Shown here one piece after another: positions 18,712-28,204 of a DNA stretch of 64,000 bases; positions within the stretch are counted from its first letter, which is position 1, and the number at the start of each line of letters is the position of its first letter. Source of the DNA: Amphritea atlantica (GTDB lineage Bacteria > Pseudomonadota > Gammaproteobacteria > Pseudomonadales > Balneatricaceae); contig NZ_JAHKQE010000019.1 of the NCBI RefSeq assembly GCF_018860855.1, positions 1-64,000 on the forward strand, in the 5' to 3' direction. The notes beneath the pieces are model-generated. The model was given only the letters and a program-made list of their open reading frames with translations, made no database searches and was not told where the DNA came from. Position numbers and translations under genes: made by a program.

Positions 18712-18996
18712 TTACTCAGCGACTACAGATGGCTGTTCGCCGATCTTGTAGACTTCTTTAATTTCGTAGCTCTGGGTATCGCGAGTCATATTGAAGAACT
18801 TTCGACAACCGGCAGCGTGTACCCATAGTTCATGGTGAAGACCCCGTGGGTTTTTACGGAAAAACAGATACTCACCCCACTCTTGGTCAGAACAAGCTTC
18901 AGGATCTAGCGGACGGGCAATATGTGCCTGACCAGCGCAGTGAAACTCGTCTTCTTCACGGTATTCCGCACAATGCGGGCAGTAAATATGTAACAT
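18712..18996 (-). CDS. soxD: Sarcosine oxidase delta subunit
   Basis: A 94-residue zinc-binding subunit. The four ligands expected from the Corynebacterium enzyme are present: C6 and C9 (YCPHC) and H60 and C64 (VHAAGC). The WGEYLFFRKNPRG-x-x-x-E-L-W block is characteristic. It lies between soxB and soxA with 12-base gaps, in one operon. Confidence 0.96.
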   Translation of the reverse strand: MLHIYCPHCAEYREEDEFHCAGQAHIARPLDPEACSDQEWGEYLFFRKNPRGLHHELWVHAAGCRKFFNMTRDTQSYEIKEVYKIGEQPSVVAE

Positions 18997-19008
18997 GTTA
19001 AGCCCCTA

Positions 19009-20262
19009 TTAGTGTGCGACGCCGGCAGCGCCATGTTCATCGATCAGTGCTCCGGTATGGAAACGCTGTATGGAGAAAGGTTCCGCAATCGGATGTGGCT
19101 TACCATCAGCCAAAGTATGCGCAAACAGATTGCCTGAACCCGGCGTCCCTTTAAATCCGCCCGTTCCCCAACCACAGTTGAAGAACAAATTCTTAATCGG
19201 TGTTTCAGAAATAATCGGGCTCGCATCTGGGCACGCATCAACGATACCGCCCCACTGGCGGTTCATGCGTACTCGGCTAGTGCAGGGGAACATTTCCACA
19301 ATCGCTTGAATGGTATGTTCGATAATGCCGTAAGAACCGCGCTGACCATAACCAACCCAGCCATCAATACCGGCACCGATAACCAAGTCACCCTTATCAG
19401 ACTGACTCATATAACCGTGCACATGGTTGGACATCACCACCGTATCAAGGAACGGTTTGATCGGTTCAGACACTAGCGCCTGTAGCGGGTGAGATTCAAC
19501 CGGCAGTTCAAAACCAGCCATTTTCGCCAGTACGCCACTGTTACCCGCGACAACACAACCAACACGATCGGCTTTCAGTACACCGTACTGCTTGGTTTTA
19601 ACACCGGTGATTTTGCCGTCACTGATCTCCATATCGATCACTTCACAATTTTGAATCAGATCGACACCTAAAGCGTCTGCGGCGCGGGCAAAGCCCCAAG
19701 CGACAGCATCATGGCGCGCATTACCGGCACGACGCTGAACCGATGCTCCCATAATGGGATAACGGGCATTTTTCGAGCAATCCATCGTAGGGATTTCTTT
19801 TTGCAGCTGTTCGGCATCCACCATTTCGTTGTCGATACCTTGCAAACGGTTAGCCGCAACCAAACGTTCGTTACTGCGCATATCTTGCAGTGTATGACAC
19901 GTATGGTAGCAACCGCGCTGGGAGAACATGACGTTGTAGTTCAGTTCCTGTGCAAGGCCTTCCCATAACTGCATGGAATGTTCATACAGTGCAGCAGACT
20001 CATCCCACAGATAGTTAGAACGTACAATCGTAGTGTTACGACAAGCGTTACCGCCACCTAGATGACCCTTCTCCAGTACCGCCACATTGGTGATACCATG
20101 CTCTTTCGCCAAATAATATGCAGTTGCCAACCCGTGGCCACCGCCACCGATGATAATCACATCATATTTTTTCTTTGGCGTTGGGTTACGCCAAACGCGC
20201 TGCCAATTCTCATGATGACTCAGACTGTGTTTAAACAGCCCGAAACCTGAATATTTCTGCAT
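19009..20262 (-). CDS. soxB: Sarcosine oxidase beta subunit
   Basis: This 417-residue flavoprotein of the DAO family oxidises sarcosine. It has the dinucleotide motif [20 protein letters not shown], the [12 protein letters not shown]-type active-site block (here [12 protein letters not shown]), and the histidine in [12 protein letters not shown] that binds FMN covalently in characterised enzymes. The C-terminal [14 protein letters not shown] loop is normal. It is the first sox gene, 64 bases after glyA, with a small GC-rich hairpin in the gap. Confidence 0.97.
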   Translation of the reverse strand: MQKYSGFGLFKHSLSHHENWQRVWRNPTPKKKYDVIIIGGGGHGLATAYYLAKEHGITNVAVLEKGHLGGGNACRNTTIVRSNYLWDESAALYEHSMQLWEGLAQELNYNVMFSQRGCYHTCHTLQDMRSNERLVAANRLQGIDNEMVDAEQLQKEIPTMDCSKNARYPIMGASVQRRAGNARHDAVAWGFARAADALGVDLIQNCEVIDMEISDGKITGVKTKQYGVLKADRVGCVVAGNSGVLAKMAGFELPVESHPLQALVSEPIKPFLDTVVMSNHVHGYMSQSDKGDLVIGAGIDGWVGYGQRGSYGIIEHTIQAIVEMFPCTSRVRMNRQWGGIVDACPDASPIISETPIKNLFFNCGWGTGGFKGTPGSGNLFAHTLADGKPHPIAEPFSIQRFHTGALIDEHGAAGVAH

Positions 20263-20284
20263 AACATCAGCTCCAATTTAATGG

Positions 20285-20311
20285 GCGGCCAGTCACTCAC
20301 ACATAGGCCGC
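20285..20311 (-). other. Small intercistronic hairpin between glyA and soxB
   Basis: GCGGCC and GGCCGC form a 6-bp stem around a 15-base loop. No T run follows, so it is probably an RNA-stability or partial attenuation element, not a terminator. Confidence 0.4.
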
Positions 20312-20326
20312 TGGGTGTTTAAATTC

Positions 20327-21589
20327 TTACTTATAAACCGGGTATTCAGCGCACAACGCCTTAACCTGCTGTTTCACTTCAGTGATTTTTGCTTCCAGCG
20401 CTTCTGGCTGGTTCAGTACATCTAGCAGATCGGCAATCCAACCCGCCAAAATGCTGCACTGTTCTTCTTTAAAGCCACGGGTGGTAATCACGGGAGAACC
20501 GATACGTAAACCCGAGGTAACAAACGGTGACTGTGGATCGCCCGGTACCGCATTTTTATTAACGGTAATATTGGCACGACCGAGGGCCGCATCGGCATCT
20601 TTACCGGTCAGGCCCTGCTTGATCAGACTCAACAGGAATAGGTGGTTTTTAGTACCGCCGGAGACAATTTCATAACCACGCTCAGTCAATACATCAGCCA
20701 TCACACTGGCATTTTTGATCACCTGCGCTTGATAGACTTTAAATTCAGGTTCTAAGGCTTCTTTAAAAGCGACCGCTTTCGCTGCAATGACGTGCATCAG
20801 TGGGCCGCCTTGGCCACCGGGGAATACCGCTGAGTTCAGTTTCTTTTCCAACTCATTGTCACGGGACAGAATCAAACCGCCACGAGGGCCACGCAATGTC
20901 TTGTGTGTTGTCGTGGTAACGACATCAGCAATCGGTACAGGGTTTGGATAAAGACCCGCCGCCACTAAACCCGCCACGTGAGCCATATCAACAAACAGAT
21001 AAGCCCCGACTTTATCCGCGATTTCACGGAAACGGGCCCAGTCAACAATCTGTGAATAAGCCGAGAAACCGGCAACGATCATTTTAGGCTTGTGCTCTAA
21101 CGCCAGACGTTCAACTTCATCGTAGTCGATCTCGCCGGTCGCTTCGTTTAGTCCATATTGAACCGCATGATAGATCTTGCCGGAAAAGTTAACATGAGAA
21201 CCATGAGTCAAGTGACCACCGTGAGCCAAGCTCATACCTAACACCGTATCGCCCGGAGCACACAACGCCATGTAGACGGCAGCATTCGCTTGAGAGCCTG
21301 AGTGTGGCTGCACATTGGCATATTCGGCACCGAACAGCTCTTTAGCGCGGTCTAGCGCTAGCTGTTCGACCACATCAACATATTCACAACCACCGTAATA
21401 ACGCTTCTCAGGATAACCTTCAGCGTATTTATTGGTTAAAGCAGAGCCTTGCGCCTGCATTACCCGAGGGCTGGTATAGTTCTCAGATGCGATCAACTCG
21501 ATATGATCTTCTTGACGCACTTCTTCGTTACAGATCGCATTCCACAATACGTCATCATACCCTTGGATCAAGTCATCTTTCTTAAACAT
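20327..21589 (-). CDS. glyA: Serine hydroxymethyltransferase
   Basis: A 420-residue PLP enzyme that joins glycine and methylene-THF to make serine. Motifs: [33 protein letters not shown], the PLP lysine in [14 protein letters not shown], and [11 protein letters not shown]. Start chosen at 21589 ([13 protein letters not shown]) because GGAGG lies 5 bases upstream; the in-frame GTG at 21601 is within that site. As first gene before soxBDAG, it uses both products of sarcosine oxidase directly. It is probably a betaine-dedicated copy, with a housekeeping glyA elsewhere, as in Pseudomonas; that is inference. Confidence 0.96.
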   Translation of the reverse strand: MFKKDDLIQGYDDVLWNAICNEEVRQEDHIELIASENYTSPRVMQAQGSALTNKYAEGYPEKRYYGGCEYVDVVEQLALDRAKELFGAEYANVQPHSGSQANAAVYMALCAPGDTVLGMSLAHGGHLTHGSHVNFSGKIYHAVQYGLNEATGEIDYDEVERLALEHKPKMIVAGFSAYSQIVDWARFREIADKVGAYLFVDMAHVAGLVAAGLYPNPVPIADVVTTTTHKTLRGPRGGLILSRDNELEKKLNSAVFPGGQGGPLMHVIAAKAVAFKEALEPEFKVYQAQVIKNASVMADVLTERGYEIVSGGTKNHLFLLSLIKQGLTGKDADAALGRANITVNKNAVPGDPQSPFVTSGLRIGSPVITTRGFKEEQCSILAGWIADLLDVLNQPEALEAKITEVKQQVKALCAEYPVYK

Positions 21590-21901
21590 CTGAACCTCCA
21601 CGCCAGACCAAAGCAGGCGAGCCTTAATATCAATTTATCGTTATGTCTGCGAATACCCTGCATGGCCATCATGCAAATTAAAGCCGAACTAGGTTTCTTA
21701 AAATTGATAGTAGCGGGTCTGCTTAAAGGCGCTATGCTCGAACACGCCTCGGGAATGTCCAATTACGACAGAGAAAAGAAAAGTGACTTTAGCGACCCAA
21801 GTCTAAGGCCTTATAAGGGATTACCGCCAAGATAAAAGAACGGGGCGGGCCGAAAACATCATCTAGCGATAGAGATGTACCGCCGAACTTGATGCGACAG
21901 G
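21590..21901. other. Leader and promoter region upstream of glyA-soxBDAG
   Basis: 312 bases with no accepted gene. I looked for a glycine riboswitch core here and did not find one. A 64-codon frame on the minus strand (21762-21568) runs into the glyA start in another frame and is doubtful. The promoter and any GbdR or SouR-type operator should lie here. Confidence 0.5.
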
Positions 21902-22834
21902 TTAGTCTATCGTGAACGACTCGCGTTCAAACTGCCAAGTAGCCGGGTTCATGCCATAACCACTATGAAACACTCTAGGCTGCTGTGTCACTGGGTCGAT
22001 AAAACGTAGCTGTTGTGCCAATAGCTGTAAAGGCTGAGCAAGATTATCGGCAGACTCAGGTTGTAAGCTGGGGTAATAACGATCATGCAAGATAGGCCAT
22101 CCCAGCGTTTGCATATGCACTCGCAGTTGATGGGTCTTACCGCTCACGGGGTGTAATTCAAATAACGCTTTATCCTGACAGCGATCGATACAGCGAATAC
22201 GGGAGTGGCTGTTCGGCTCGCCGTCAACAACCGTCATCAGAAAACGTGGCTGTGACGATTGCAACCGATTGATCACCTGCCATTGTTGGCCGATCTGCGG
22301 CTCATCAGCCTGCGGGGCGATTTTAGCGATCGCTTGATAGGTCTTATTGACTTGTCGGGTCTCGAATAGCCGATGATAGAGGTGACAGGTTTGCGGATTA
22401 ACCGAAAAGATCACCAACCCCGCCGTCACCCGATCGATCCGGTGTACCGCCTGTAGGTTGCTTAGGCCGGTCGTCTGGCGTAACCGATTTTGCAGACATT
22501 GACTCACATATTTACCACCGGGGGTGACCGGAAGAAAAGACGGTTTATAAGCCACCAGAATATCCGCATCTTGAAACAAGATGGTTTCAGCAAACGGAAT
22601 AATCGGTTCACACTCAACCTCGCGATAATAATACACTCGCTGCTGGGGCCGGTAGAGGGATGCTGAATGAATGAGCGTGCCGTCATGCCAATGCAACTTG
22701 CCATCGATCGCCCGTTGTCGCCATACCTGAGCATCGACCTGAGGAAACTTGCCAATCAGATACTCTAATACCGTCTCAACCCCAGGATTAACCTGCGGCA
22801 GAGTTAATTTAGATGGCGATTTAGCAATAGCCAT
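21902..22834 (-). CDS. RluA-family pseudouridine synthase
   Basis: The 310-residue protein contains the RluA catalytic motif with the essential aspartate (QAVHRIDRVTAGLVIFS), a TYQAIAKI strand and the HPVSGKTHQLRVHMQTLGWPILHDRYY block. It converts uridine to pseudouridine in rRNA or tRNA. It lacks an obvious S4 domain, having a short N-terminal region instead (about 80 residues). The exact target cannot be assigned; TruC/RluA-like members differ little by eye. It has no link to neighbouring metabolism. Confidence 0.88.
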   Translation of the reverse strand: MAIAKSPSKLTLPQVNPGVETVLEYLIGKFPQVDAQVWRQRAIDGKLHWHDGTLIHSASLYRPQQRVYYYREVECEPIIPFAETILFQDADILVAYKPSFLPVTPGGKYVSQCLQNRLRQTTGLSNLQAVHRIDRVTAGLVIFSVNPQTCHLYHRLFETRQVNKTYQAIAKIAPQADEPQIGQQWQVINRLQSSQPRFLMTVVDGEPNSHSRIRCIDRCQDKALFELHPVSGKTHQLRVHMQTLGWPILHDRYYPSLQPESADNLAQPLQLLAQQLRFIDPVTQQPRVFHSGYGMNPATWQFERESFTID

Positions 22835-22941
22835 TCACGCCCCCTAAGGCTGAATAATATACGTTCAACTTAACTCCCTACTCACATGCGCGCCATCGCA
22901 GCGATTCACCTAATAGCAACAGACGCCAACGACTAGCGCTG

Positions 22942-23274
22942 CTAACTGGTCAGATAGCGCAATAACCATAAACAGATCATCCCACCGGCAACAGGCCAGA
23001 AAACACTGCGGCTAAACCGAGCAATTAAGATAGCGATAAGGGCAGCGATCCATTGAAAATAGTCCGGCTGATACGCCGTTAGAGGACGGGTAAAAACAAT
23101 CGCCGGAATACAGAGCGCGGCTAAAATCGCCGGAGGCAACAACGTTAAAACATGCTTACTGCGGGCGATCAGCGCCTCCGCACTACCATGAAATTGAATA
23201 AAAGAGAGCCGGATCAAAAAGGTACCCAAGCCAACGGCCACAAACAGTAACCAGAGTTGCAGGTTATCACTCAT
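22942..23274 (-). CDS. azlD: AzlD-family branched-chain amino acid exporter small subunit
   Basis: A 110-residue membrane protein with about four hydrophobic segments (LWLLFVAVGLGTFLIRLSFI, LTLLPPAILAALCIPAIVF). Its start overlaps the end of azlC by 8 bases. AzlCD pairs form exporters of branched-chain amino acids or similar compounds. No regulator is adjacent. Confidence 0.88.
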   Translation of the reverse strand: MSDNLQLWLLFVAVGLGTFLIRLSFIQFHGSAEALIARSKHVLTLLPPAILAALCIPAIVFTRPLTAYQPDYFQWIAALIAILIARFSRSVFWPVAGGMICLWLLRYLTS

Positions 23275-23971
23275 GGGTTCCCCTCATTTTCAACCAACCC
23301 GGTAACAACCAACCCCCTAGCACGCCTGCCACCACAGCAACAATAAAGCCGCTATTAAAAGGCAACAGCTGAAAAGCGATGGCACAGCAGCCGGAGATCA
23401 CGGCCACCATCAATAGCAGACGACTCGTAATGGTGGTGACCAACATCGCCAGAAAAGCTAAGGGAATCGTAAACTCCAGCGACCAATGGGCAGGAATCCC
23501 CGCGCCTAATACGATCCCCAGTATCACCGATATCATCCAAGTAACGTAGAGCGCTAATGCCACCCCGGCTAAATACCAAATCCGTTCCGAGCGATTCTTT
23601 GCCATCTGCACGGGCATTGAGCAAAGCCCATAGACCTGATCCGATAAGATATAGGCTAACGAAAAACGGTAGCGTTTAGGTAACGGCCCCAGTATCGGGG
23701 CAAAAGAAGCGCTATAAATCGCAAACCGTAAATTAATCACCATCGTAGTTGCCACGATAATAATGAATGGCGCATTGTCTTGAATCAGTGAATAAGCCGC
23801 CAACTGCGCAGATCCCGCAAAGAATAGCGCCGTCATTCCCACTACCATCCCAGGGTCCATACCTAATGACATCCCAGTAGCGCCGGTAATCAAACCGAAC
23901 GGCAGCACACCTGACATCAACGGCAGCAGATCCCGCACACCCAACCAAAACTGTTTACGATCGTCCTTCAC
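23267..23971 (-). CDS. azlC: AzlC-family branched-chain amino acid exporter large subunit
   Basis: A 234-residue inner-membrane protein. The FWLGVRDLLPLMSGVLPFGL start, FAGSAQLAAYSLI and NLRFAIYSASFAPILGPL are typical AzlC blocks. It is translated with azlD through an 8-base overlap. The substrate range of the family is poorly known beyond branched-chain amino acids. Confidence 0.9.
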   Translation of the reverse strand: MKDDRKQFWLGVRDLLPLMSGVLPFGLITGATGMSLGMDPGMVVGMTALFFAGSAQLAAYSLIQDNAPFIIIVATTMVINLRFAIYSASFAPILGPLPKRYRFSLAYILSDQVYGLCSMPVQMAKNRSERIWYLAGVALALYVTWMISVILGIVLGAGIPAHWSLEFTIPLAFLAMLVTTITSRLLLMVAVISGCCAIAFQLLPFNSGFIVAVVAGVLGGWLLPGWLKMRGTHE

Positions 23972-23992
23972 ACCTAATCCCTTAAAGCAGAA

Positions 23993-24023
23993 ACTTTAAA
24001 ACAAAACAGGGCCGAAGCCCTGT
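23993..24023 (-). terminator. Strong terminator of the reductase operon
   Basis: On the minus strand a 7-bp stem ACAGGGC/GCCCTGT closed by a TTCG tetraloop is followed by TTTTGTTTT. This marks the end of the four-gene operon that begins at 29110. Confidence 0.92.
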
Positions 24024-24057
24024 ATTGAGGTAGCGATTATTACACTAGATGACGAAA

Positions 24058-25167
24058 TTAGTAATCAATTTCCATATTACTCTGTACTTGAGTACAGCAA
24101 GACAAGACATATCCCTGAGCAATTTCCTCTTCTGTAATACCCCCATTGTGCTGCATATCATATTCGCCGGAGATCACTTTCACCCGACAAGCACCACAGA
24201 TACCAACCCCACAAGCCTTAGCGATATTAACGCCCGCCTCGGCTGCCGCTTCATTTAGGTTGACCCCAATGGCAACGGCGGTGGATTTGCCCGCATCGGT
24301 GAAACATACCTCAACGAGGTCTTTAGGCTCTAGCGCCTCGACCTCTGCTTCATCGGCATGTTTTTCGGCCCGTTCGACATCCTTAACCGGGGTCGCACCA
24401 AAGGATTCTTCATGGTAATGGTCCATGTCGAATCCGGCTTCCTGCAGCATCGTTTTAACCGCCGCCATGTAAGGTTCAGGACCACAGCAAAAAACTTCCC
24501 GTTGCAGAAAATCCGGCGCAATCAAACTCAGCATCGGTAGATTTAGATGGCCTCGATAGCCTCCCCACGCTTGGCCTATTTCCGTATGAGCACTGATAAG
24601 ATGCAAACGGAAGTTTTCCACCCGCGTGCTCATATATTCCAATTCACGGGCATATATAATATCTTTTGGCGTTCGGGCACTATGGGCGAACACCATATCG
24701 ACTTCAGAATCCGTATCAAACCACCAGCGCGCCATCGACATCACCGGCGTAATACCCACACCGCCGGAAAGCAGCAAAACTTTGTCAGCGGGGGAATCCA
24801 TACTGTTAAATTGCCCAACAGGGCCGTGAATCGCAACCTGATCCCCTGATTTCAGGTTTTCATGCAACCAGTTCGAGACTTTACCACCTGGGACTTTTTT
24901 AACCGTAATCGAAAAACTGTAAGGGATCGATGGCGAACTCGATATGGTATAAGAACGCATTAACCGCTCGCCATTAATCTCCAGCTCTAGGGTCACAAAC
25001 TGACCGGGTTTAAAGAAAAACAATACCGGTTGATTCATACCAAAGGTAAAGGTTGTGACATCATGGGTTTCAGCAATGACTTTAACGCATCGCACCAGAT
25101 GACGGCCGTTAGACCAAGTCTGGGTCATCATTGGATTCATAAAATCGCTGGTATTAAATTCACTCAT
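24058..25167 (-). CDS. Rieske-oxygenase reductase (GbcB-like), FAD/NAD(P)H and 2Fe-2S
   Basis: A 369-residue electron-transfer protein: FAD domain (RSYTISSSPS), NAD(P)H domain (GGVGITPVMSMARWW, FCCGPEPYM) and a C-terminal plant-type 2Fe-2S domain (CGVGICGACRVKV and a later cysteine in YVLSCCTQ). It should pass electrons from NAD(P)H to a Rieske oxygenase, most simply the GbcA-like protein at 33753. Start at 25167 is chosen for its GGGAGAG site; the longer frame to 25260 overlaps the preceding gene. It is the last gene of an operon with FAD oxidoreductase, aldehyde dehydrogenase and DapA-like genes. It could be GbcB or the partner for another N-methylated substrate. Confidence 0.85.
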   Translation of the reverse strand: MSEFNTSDFMNPMMTQTWSNGRHLVRCVKVIAETHDVTTFTFGMNQPVLFFFKPGQFVTLELEINGERLMRSYTISSSPSIPYSFSITVKKVPGGKVSNWLHENLKSGDQVAIHGPVGQFNSMDSPADKVLLLSGGVGITPVMSMARWWFDTDSEVDMVFAHSARTPKDIIYARELEYMSTRVENFRLHLISAHTEIGQAWGGYRGHLNLPMLSLIAPDFLQREVFCCGPEPYMAAVKTMLQEAGFDMDHYHEESFGATPVKDVERAEKHADEAEVEALEPKDLVEVCFTDAGKSTAVAIGVNLNEAAAEAGVNIAKACGVGICGACRVKVISGEYDMQHNGGITEEEIAQGYVLSCCTQVQSNMEIDY

Positions 25168-25235
25168 CAGTCTCTCCCATCCAATTATTGGCTGGTGTTT
25201 ATCATTATTATTTAAACGCTGTTCGGGATATTCCC

Positions 25236-26582
25236 TCAGAGTTCCGTACCGGCCATCCACTCTTTCCAGCGCATGGTGACATTCGCCCCCAGCGATAGAA
25301 ATGGCTCCGGCGGTAAACGTTTCGGCTGTTGATGATCAAGATAATCAGTTAACAGATCGGAACGGCCTAATACCGCCATCTCCGCTGCCATCATGCCTGA
25401 CAGTGTACCTTTAACAGTACCGAGTCCGTTCTGACAGCAAGCCGACCAAACCCGCTCTTCAATCTCGCCAAACGCAGGCATAGAGTTTAATGACAAACAG
25501 AGTCGTCCACCCCAGCGATACTCCATCTCCACCCCTTCTAGCATAGGAAAACGGTTGGCAAAGGAACGATCCTGTAAGCCCGCTGCCCGCTTCATATTTT
25601 TAGGGCTGACTTCAATCGACTGATTCAGGGTTGCATGGTTACGGATCACGATCCGGTTGCCACTGCCACGGTAATCCGAACTGCGCCGCACCGTGGTGCC
25701 TATCGGGTCTGCAGGTAAAATACCCCAGTCTTGCGCGCCCCCTAAACGGGTGACTTCCTGCGGACTCAGCGCCCGAGTCATCGATGCATAGGTAAACACA
25801 TGCAACAACCGACTAGGGAAAAAGCCAAAGGATTGAATATGCCCATTAACCGCCAGAATCACCCGTTTGGCACGTACACTTCCACTCGGTGTGATTAAAC
25901 GGTGCTGCGCACCAAGTTGCATCGACGTTACCGGGCTATTCTCATAGATAGATACTCGCTCGCTCATGCCTCTCGCCGCTTGACGAACAAAGGCGGCGGG
26001 CTGAATCATCACCGCTCCTGGGGTGAATAATCCCTGTTGATAAAAATCGCTACCGGTCCAATCTTTCATATCGGCCGCGCTTTTCAGTTCATAGGCTTCG
26101 CCGAGGGCATCCAAGTGGCCGCGATAACTTTCGATATGCGCCATACCTTTGGCGGTGCCTGCAGCGGTCATTTTTCCACAAGGATCAAAAACCTGACGCC
26201 CCATGCCGTAGGCTTCTGCCGTTTCACGGGCAAACTCAATCGCAGCACGGTTCAGTCGAATCTGTTGTTGATCTTGATGCTGAGTACCAGCATAACTATC
26301 TGAATTCAGATCATGGGGCAGGTCAATCATAAAACCACTATTACGACCGGCGGGGCCATCGGCTATCCGGCTGGCTTCCAGTACCACTATGGATTCATCA
26401 CCCACTAACTGACTGAGGCGACGGGCCGCGGCTAACCCGGCAAATCCACCTCCGATCACCACCCAATCCGCATGAATATCATCCTTCAACGTCGGATATC
26501 CGGCGGATGATGGCAGAATACGATTCCACGCGGCGGGACCTGGGTCTTTCGGCAATCGTTTTACATTTATCGTGTTCTTCAT
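25236..26582 (-). CDS. DAO-family FAD-dependent amine oxidoreductase (PuuB-like)
   Basis: A 448-residue flavoprotein with an N-terminal Rossmann motif (DWVVIGGGFAGLAAARRL), the GRNSGFMIDLPHDL block common in gamma-glutamylputrescine oxidase-like proteins, and EMEYRWGGRLCLSLNSMPAF near the C-terminus. Such enzymes oxidise secondary or primary amines to imines. Start chosen at 26582; an in-frame ATG at 26603 is weaker. It lies 100 bases after the aldehyde dehydrogenase gene and before the reductase gene. The pairing with an aldehyde dehydrogenase resembles PuuBC, but no puuA or puuD is here. Substrate unknown. Confidence 0.8.
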   Translation of the reverse strand: MKNTINVKRLPKDPGPAAWNRILPSSAGYPTLKDDIHADWVVIGGGFAGLAAARRLSQLVGDESIVVLEASRIADGPAGRNSGFMIDLPHDLNSDSYAGTQHQDQQQIRLNRAAIEFARETAEAYGMGRQVFDPCGKMTAAGTAKGMAHIESYRGHLDALGEAYELKSAADMKDWTGSDFYQQGLFTPGAVMIQPAAFVRQAARGMSERVSIYENSPVTSMQLGAQHRLITPSGSVRAKRVILAVNGHIQSFGFFPSRLLHVFTYASMTRALSPQEVTRLGGAQDWGILPADPIGTTVRRSSDYRGSGNRIVIRNHATLNQSIEVSPKNMKRAAGLQDRSFANRFPMLEGVEMEYRWGGRLCLSLNSMPAFGEIEERVWSACCQNGLGTVKGTLSGMMAAEMAVLGRSDLLTDYLDHQQPKRLPPEPFLSLGANVTMRWKEWMAGTEL

Positions 26583-26701
26583 AACTTTTTCCGCCCCTAT
26601 CATCAGGCAAACGCACCCCTTGAGCGAACCCCTTCACAGCGGTTCGCCCTGAGTTTTGTACCTGAATATCGAGTGCTTTAGCTGTCAGTCAGCGCAACGG
26701 T

Positions 26702-28201
26702 CTACGCTTCATCACCGAGATCGACCCAGATCGTTTTCAACTGGGTAAATTGATCATGGGCATGAATGGAGTTATCACGGCCACCAAAGCCCGATTGCTT
26801 ATAGCCACCGAATGGCGTGGTGATATCACCTTCACCAAAGCAGTTAACCGTGACCGTACCCGCCCGCAGCGCCTGAGCTGCACGCATAGACTTACGCGCA
26901 TTCGCTGTAAAGACAGAGGCGGCCAGACCATATTCAGTATCATTGGCAACGGCGATCGCTTCTTCATAACTACTCACGGTGATCACCGAAAGAACAGGAC
27001 CGAATATCTCTTCTGTGGCTAAACGATCACTGTTTTTAACATCGTCGTAGATCGTCGGCAGAACATAGCAACCATCAACAGACTCGCCACCCATGATCAG
27101 CCGGTGCCCGTCTTGTTTGGCGATGTCGAAATATTCGGTAACCTTATCGAAATGACCTTTATCGACCAGCGCACCTAATTGATTGCTAGGATCGAGGGGA
27201 TCACCCGTTTTCCACTCTTTGGCATGTTCTACAATTTTTGCCAGCAGTGCCTCTTTAACCCCTTCCTGCACAATCAAGCGAGAACCCGCAGAGCAGTTTT
27301 CACCCATATTCCAGAAAGCTGCGGCAACCACTTGCTCGGCAACGGTATCAAGATCTTCCGCATCATCGAGTACAACACAGGGGTTTTTACCGCCCAATTC
27401 CAGCACGACTTCTTTGATATTAGAGTCCGCAGAATAGTTAAGGAAACGGCGTCCAGTGACGGTAGAACCCGTAAAGGTCACCATATCAACATCCATATGA
27501 CGGCCAATCGCCTCGCCCACAACACGGCCGGAACCTGTCACCACATTGAACACACCCGCAGGCACGCCCGCTTCAGCGGCCAATTCAGCCACTCGAATGG
27601 CCGTCAACGACGTCTGCGCAGCAGGCTTCAGCACCACTGAACAGCCCGCCGCCAGTGAAGGGGCCATTTTCCAAGCGAGCATCAAAATGGGGAAGTTCCA
27701 CGGCAACACCGCACCGACCACACCGACCGGCTCACGCACCACCATCGCCATCGCACCAGAGCCAACAGGGGCCGTCTGATCATAAATTTTATCGATCAAT
27801 TCCGCATGCCAGCTAATGGTATGCACCACTTCAGGAATATCGATGGTGACGCAATCAGAGATCGGTTTACCCGAATCGATCGATTCCAACACCGCCAGTT
27901 CATCACCGTGCTGTTCGATCAACTGGGTTAGCTTAATCAAGATGCCTTTACGTTCAGACGGATGCATCTTGCTCCAGCAGCCGCTTTCAAACGCCGCACG
28001 CGCACTCGCGACCGCATAATCAACATCCTCAGTGGTGCAGGCGGCAATCTCGGTAATCCGCTCGCCGGTCGCTGGATTGGTCACAACGATAGTGCCGCCA
28101 TCGCTGGCGGGCCGTAAGCTACCATTGATAAAACTCATAGACGGCGGCGTCAGCTGAGCCGCAATCGCTTTATACTCATCATGTGTCAGTAAATCAGCCA
28201 T
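26702..28201 (-). CDS. NAD(P)-dependent aldehyde dehydrogenase (PuuC/AldA-like)
   Basis: A full-length 499-residue aldehyde dehydrogenase: VVGAVLPWNFPILMLAWK, catalytic glutamate in VLELGGKNP, catalytic cysteine near residue 302 in GENCSAGSR, and EEIFGPVLSV. It resembles gamma-glutamyl-aminobutyraldehyde dehydrogenases. It begins 3 bases after the DapA-like stop, so the two are co-translated. The probable role is to oxidise a semialdehyde produced by the neighbouring FAD oxidoreductase or lyase. Confidence 0.9.
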   Translation of the reverse strand: MADLLTHDEYKAIAAQLTPPSMSFINGSLRPASDGGTIVVTNPATGERITEIAACTTEDVDYAVASARAAFESGCWSKMHPSERKGILIKLTQLIEQHGDELAVLESIDSGKPISDCVTIDIPEVVHTISWHAELIDKIYDQTAPVGSGAMAMVVREPVGVVGAVLPWNFPILMLAWKMAPSLAAGCSVVLKPAAQTSLTAIRVAELAAEAGVPAGVFNVVTGSGRVVGEAIGRHMDVDMVTFTGSTVTGRRFLNYSADSNIKEVVLELGGKNPCVVLDDAEDLDTVAEQVVAAAFWNMGENCSAGSRLIVQEGVKEALLAKIVEHAKEWKTGDPLDPSNQLGALVDKGHFDKVTEYFDIAKQDGHRLIMGGESVDGCYVLPTIYDDVKNSDRLATEEIFGPVLSVITVSSYEEAIAVANDTEYGLAASVFTANARKSMRAAQALRAGTVTVNCFGEGDITTPFGGYKQSGFGGRDNSIHAHDQFTQLKTIWVDLGDEA

Positions 28202-28204
28202 CGC

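Noticed and set aside
21568-21762. 64-codon minus-strand frame in the glyA leader
   Set aside because: It overlaps the glyA ribosome site and start in another frame, has no ribosome site of its own that I can see and no recognised family.
21590-21901. Glycine riboswitch ahead of glyA
   Set aside because: The conserved aptamer cores of glycine riboswitches were not found on either strand here, nor upstream of sdaA or purU.
25236-28201. A complete Puu putrescine pathway
   Set aside because: Only PuuB- and PuuC-like families are present; gamma-glutamylputrescine synthetase and hydrolase genes are absent, so putrescine is not supported as substrate.
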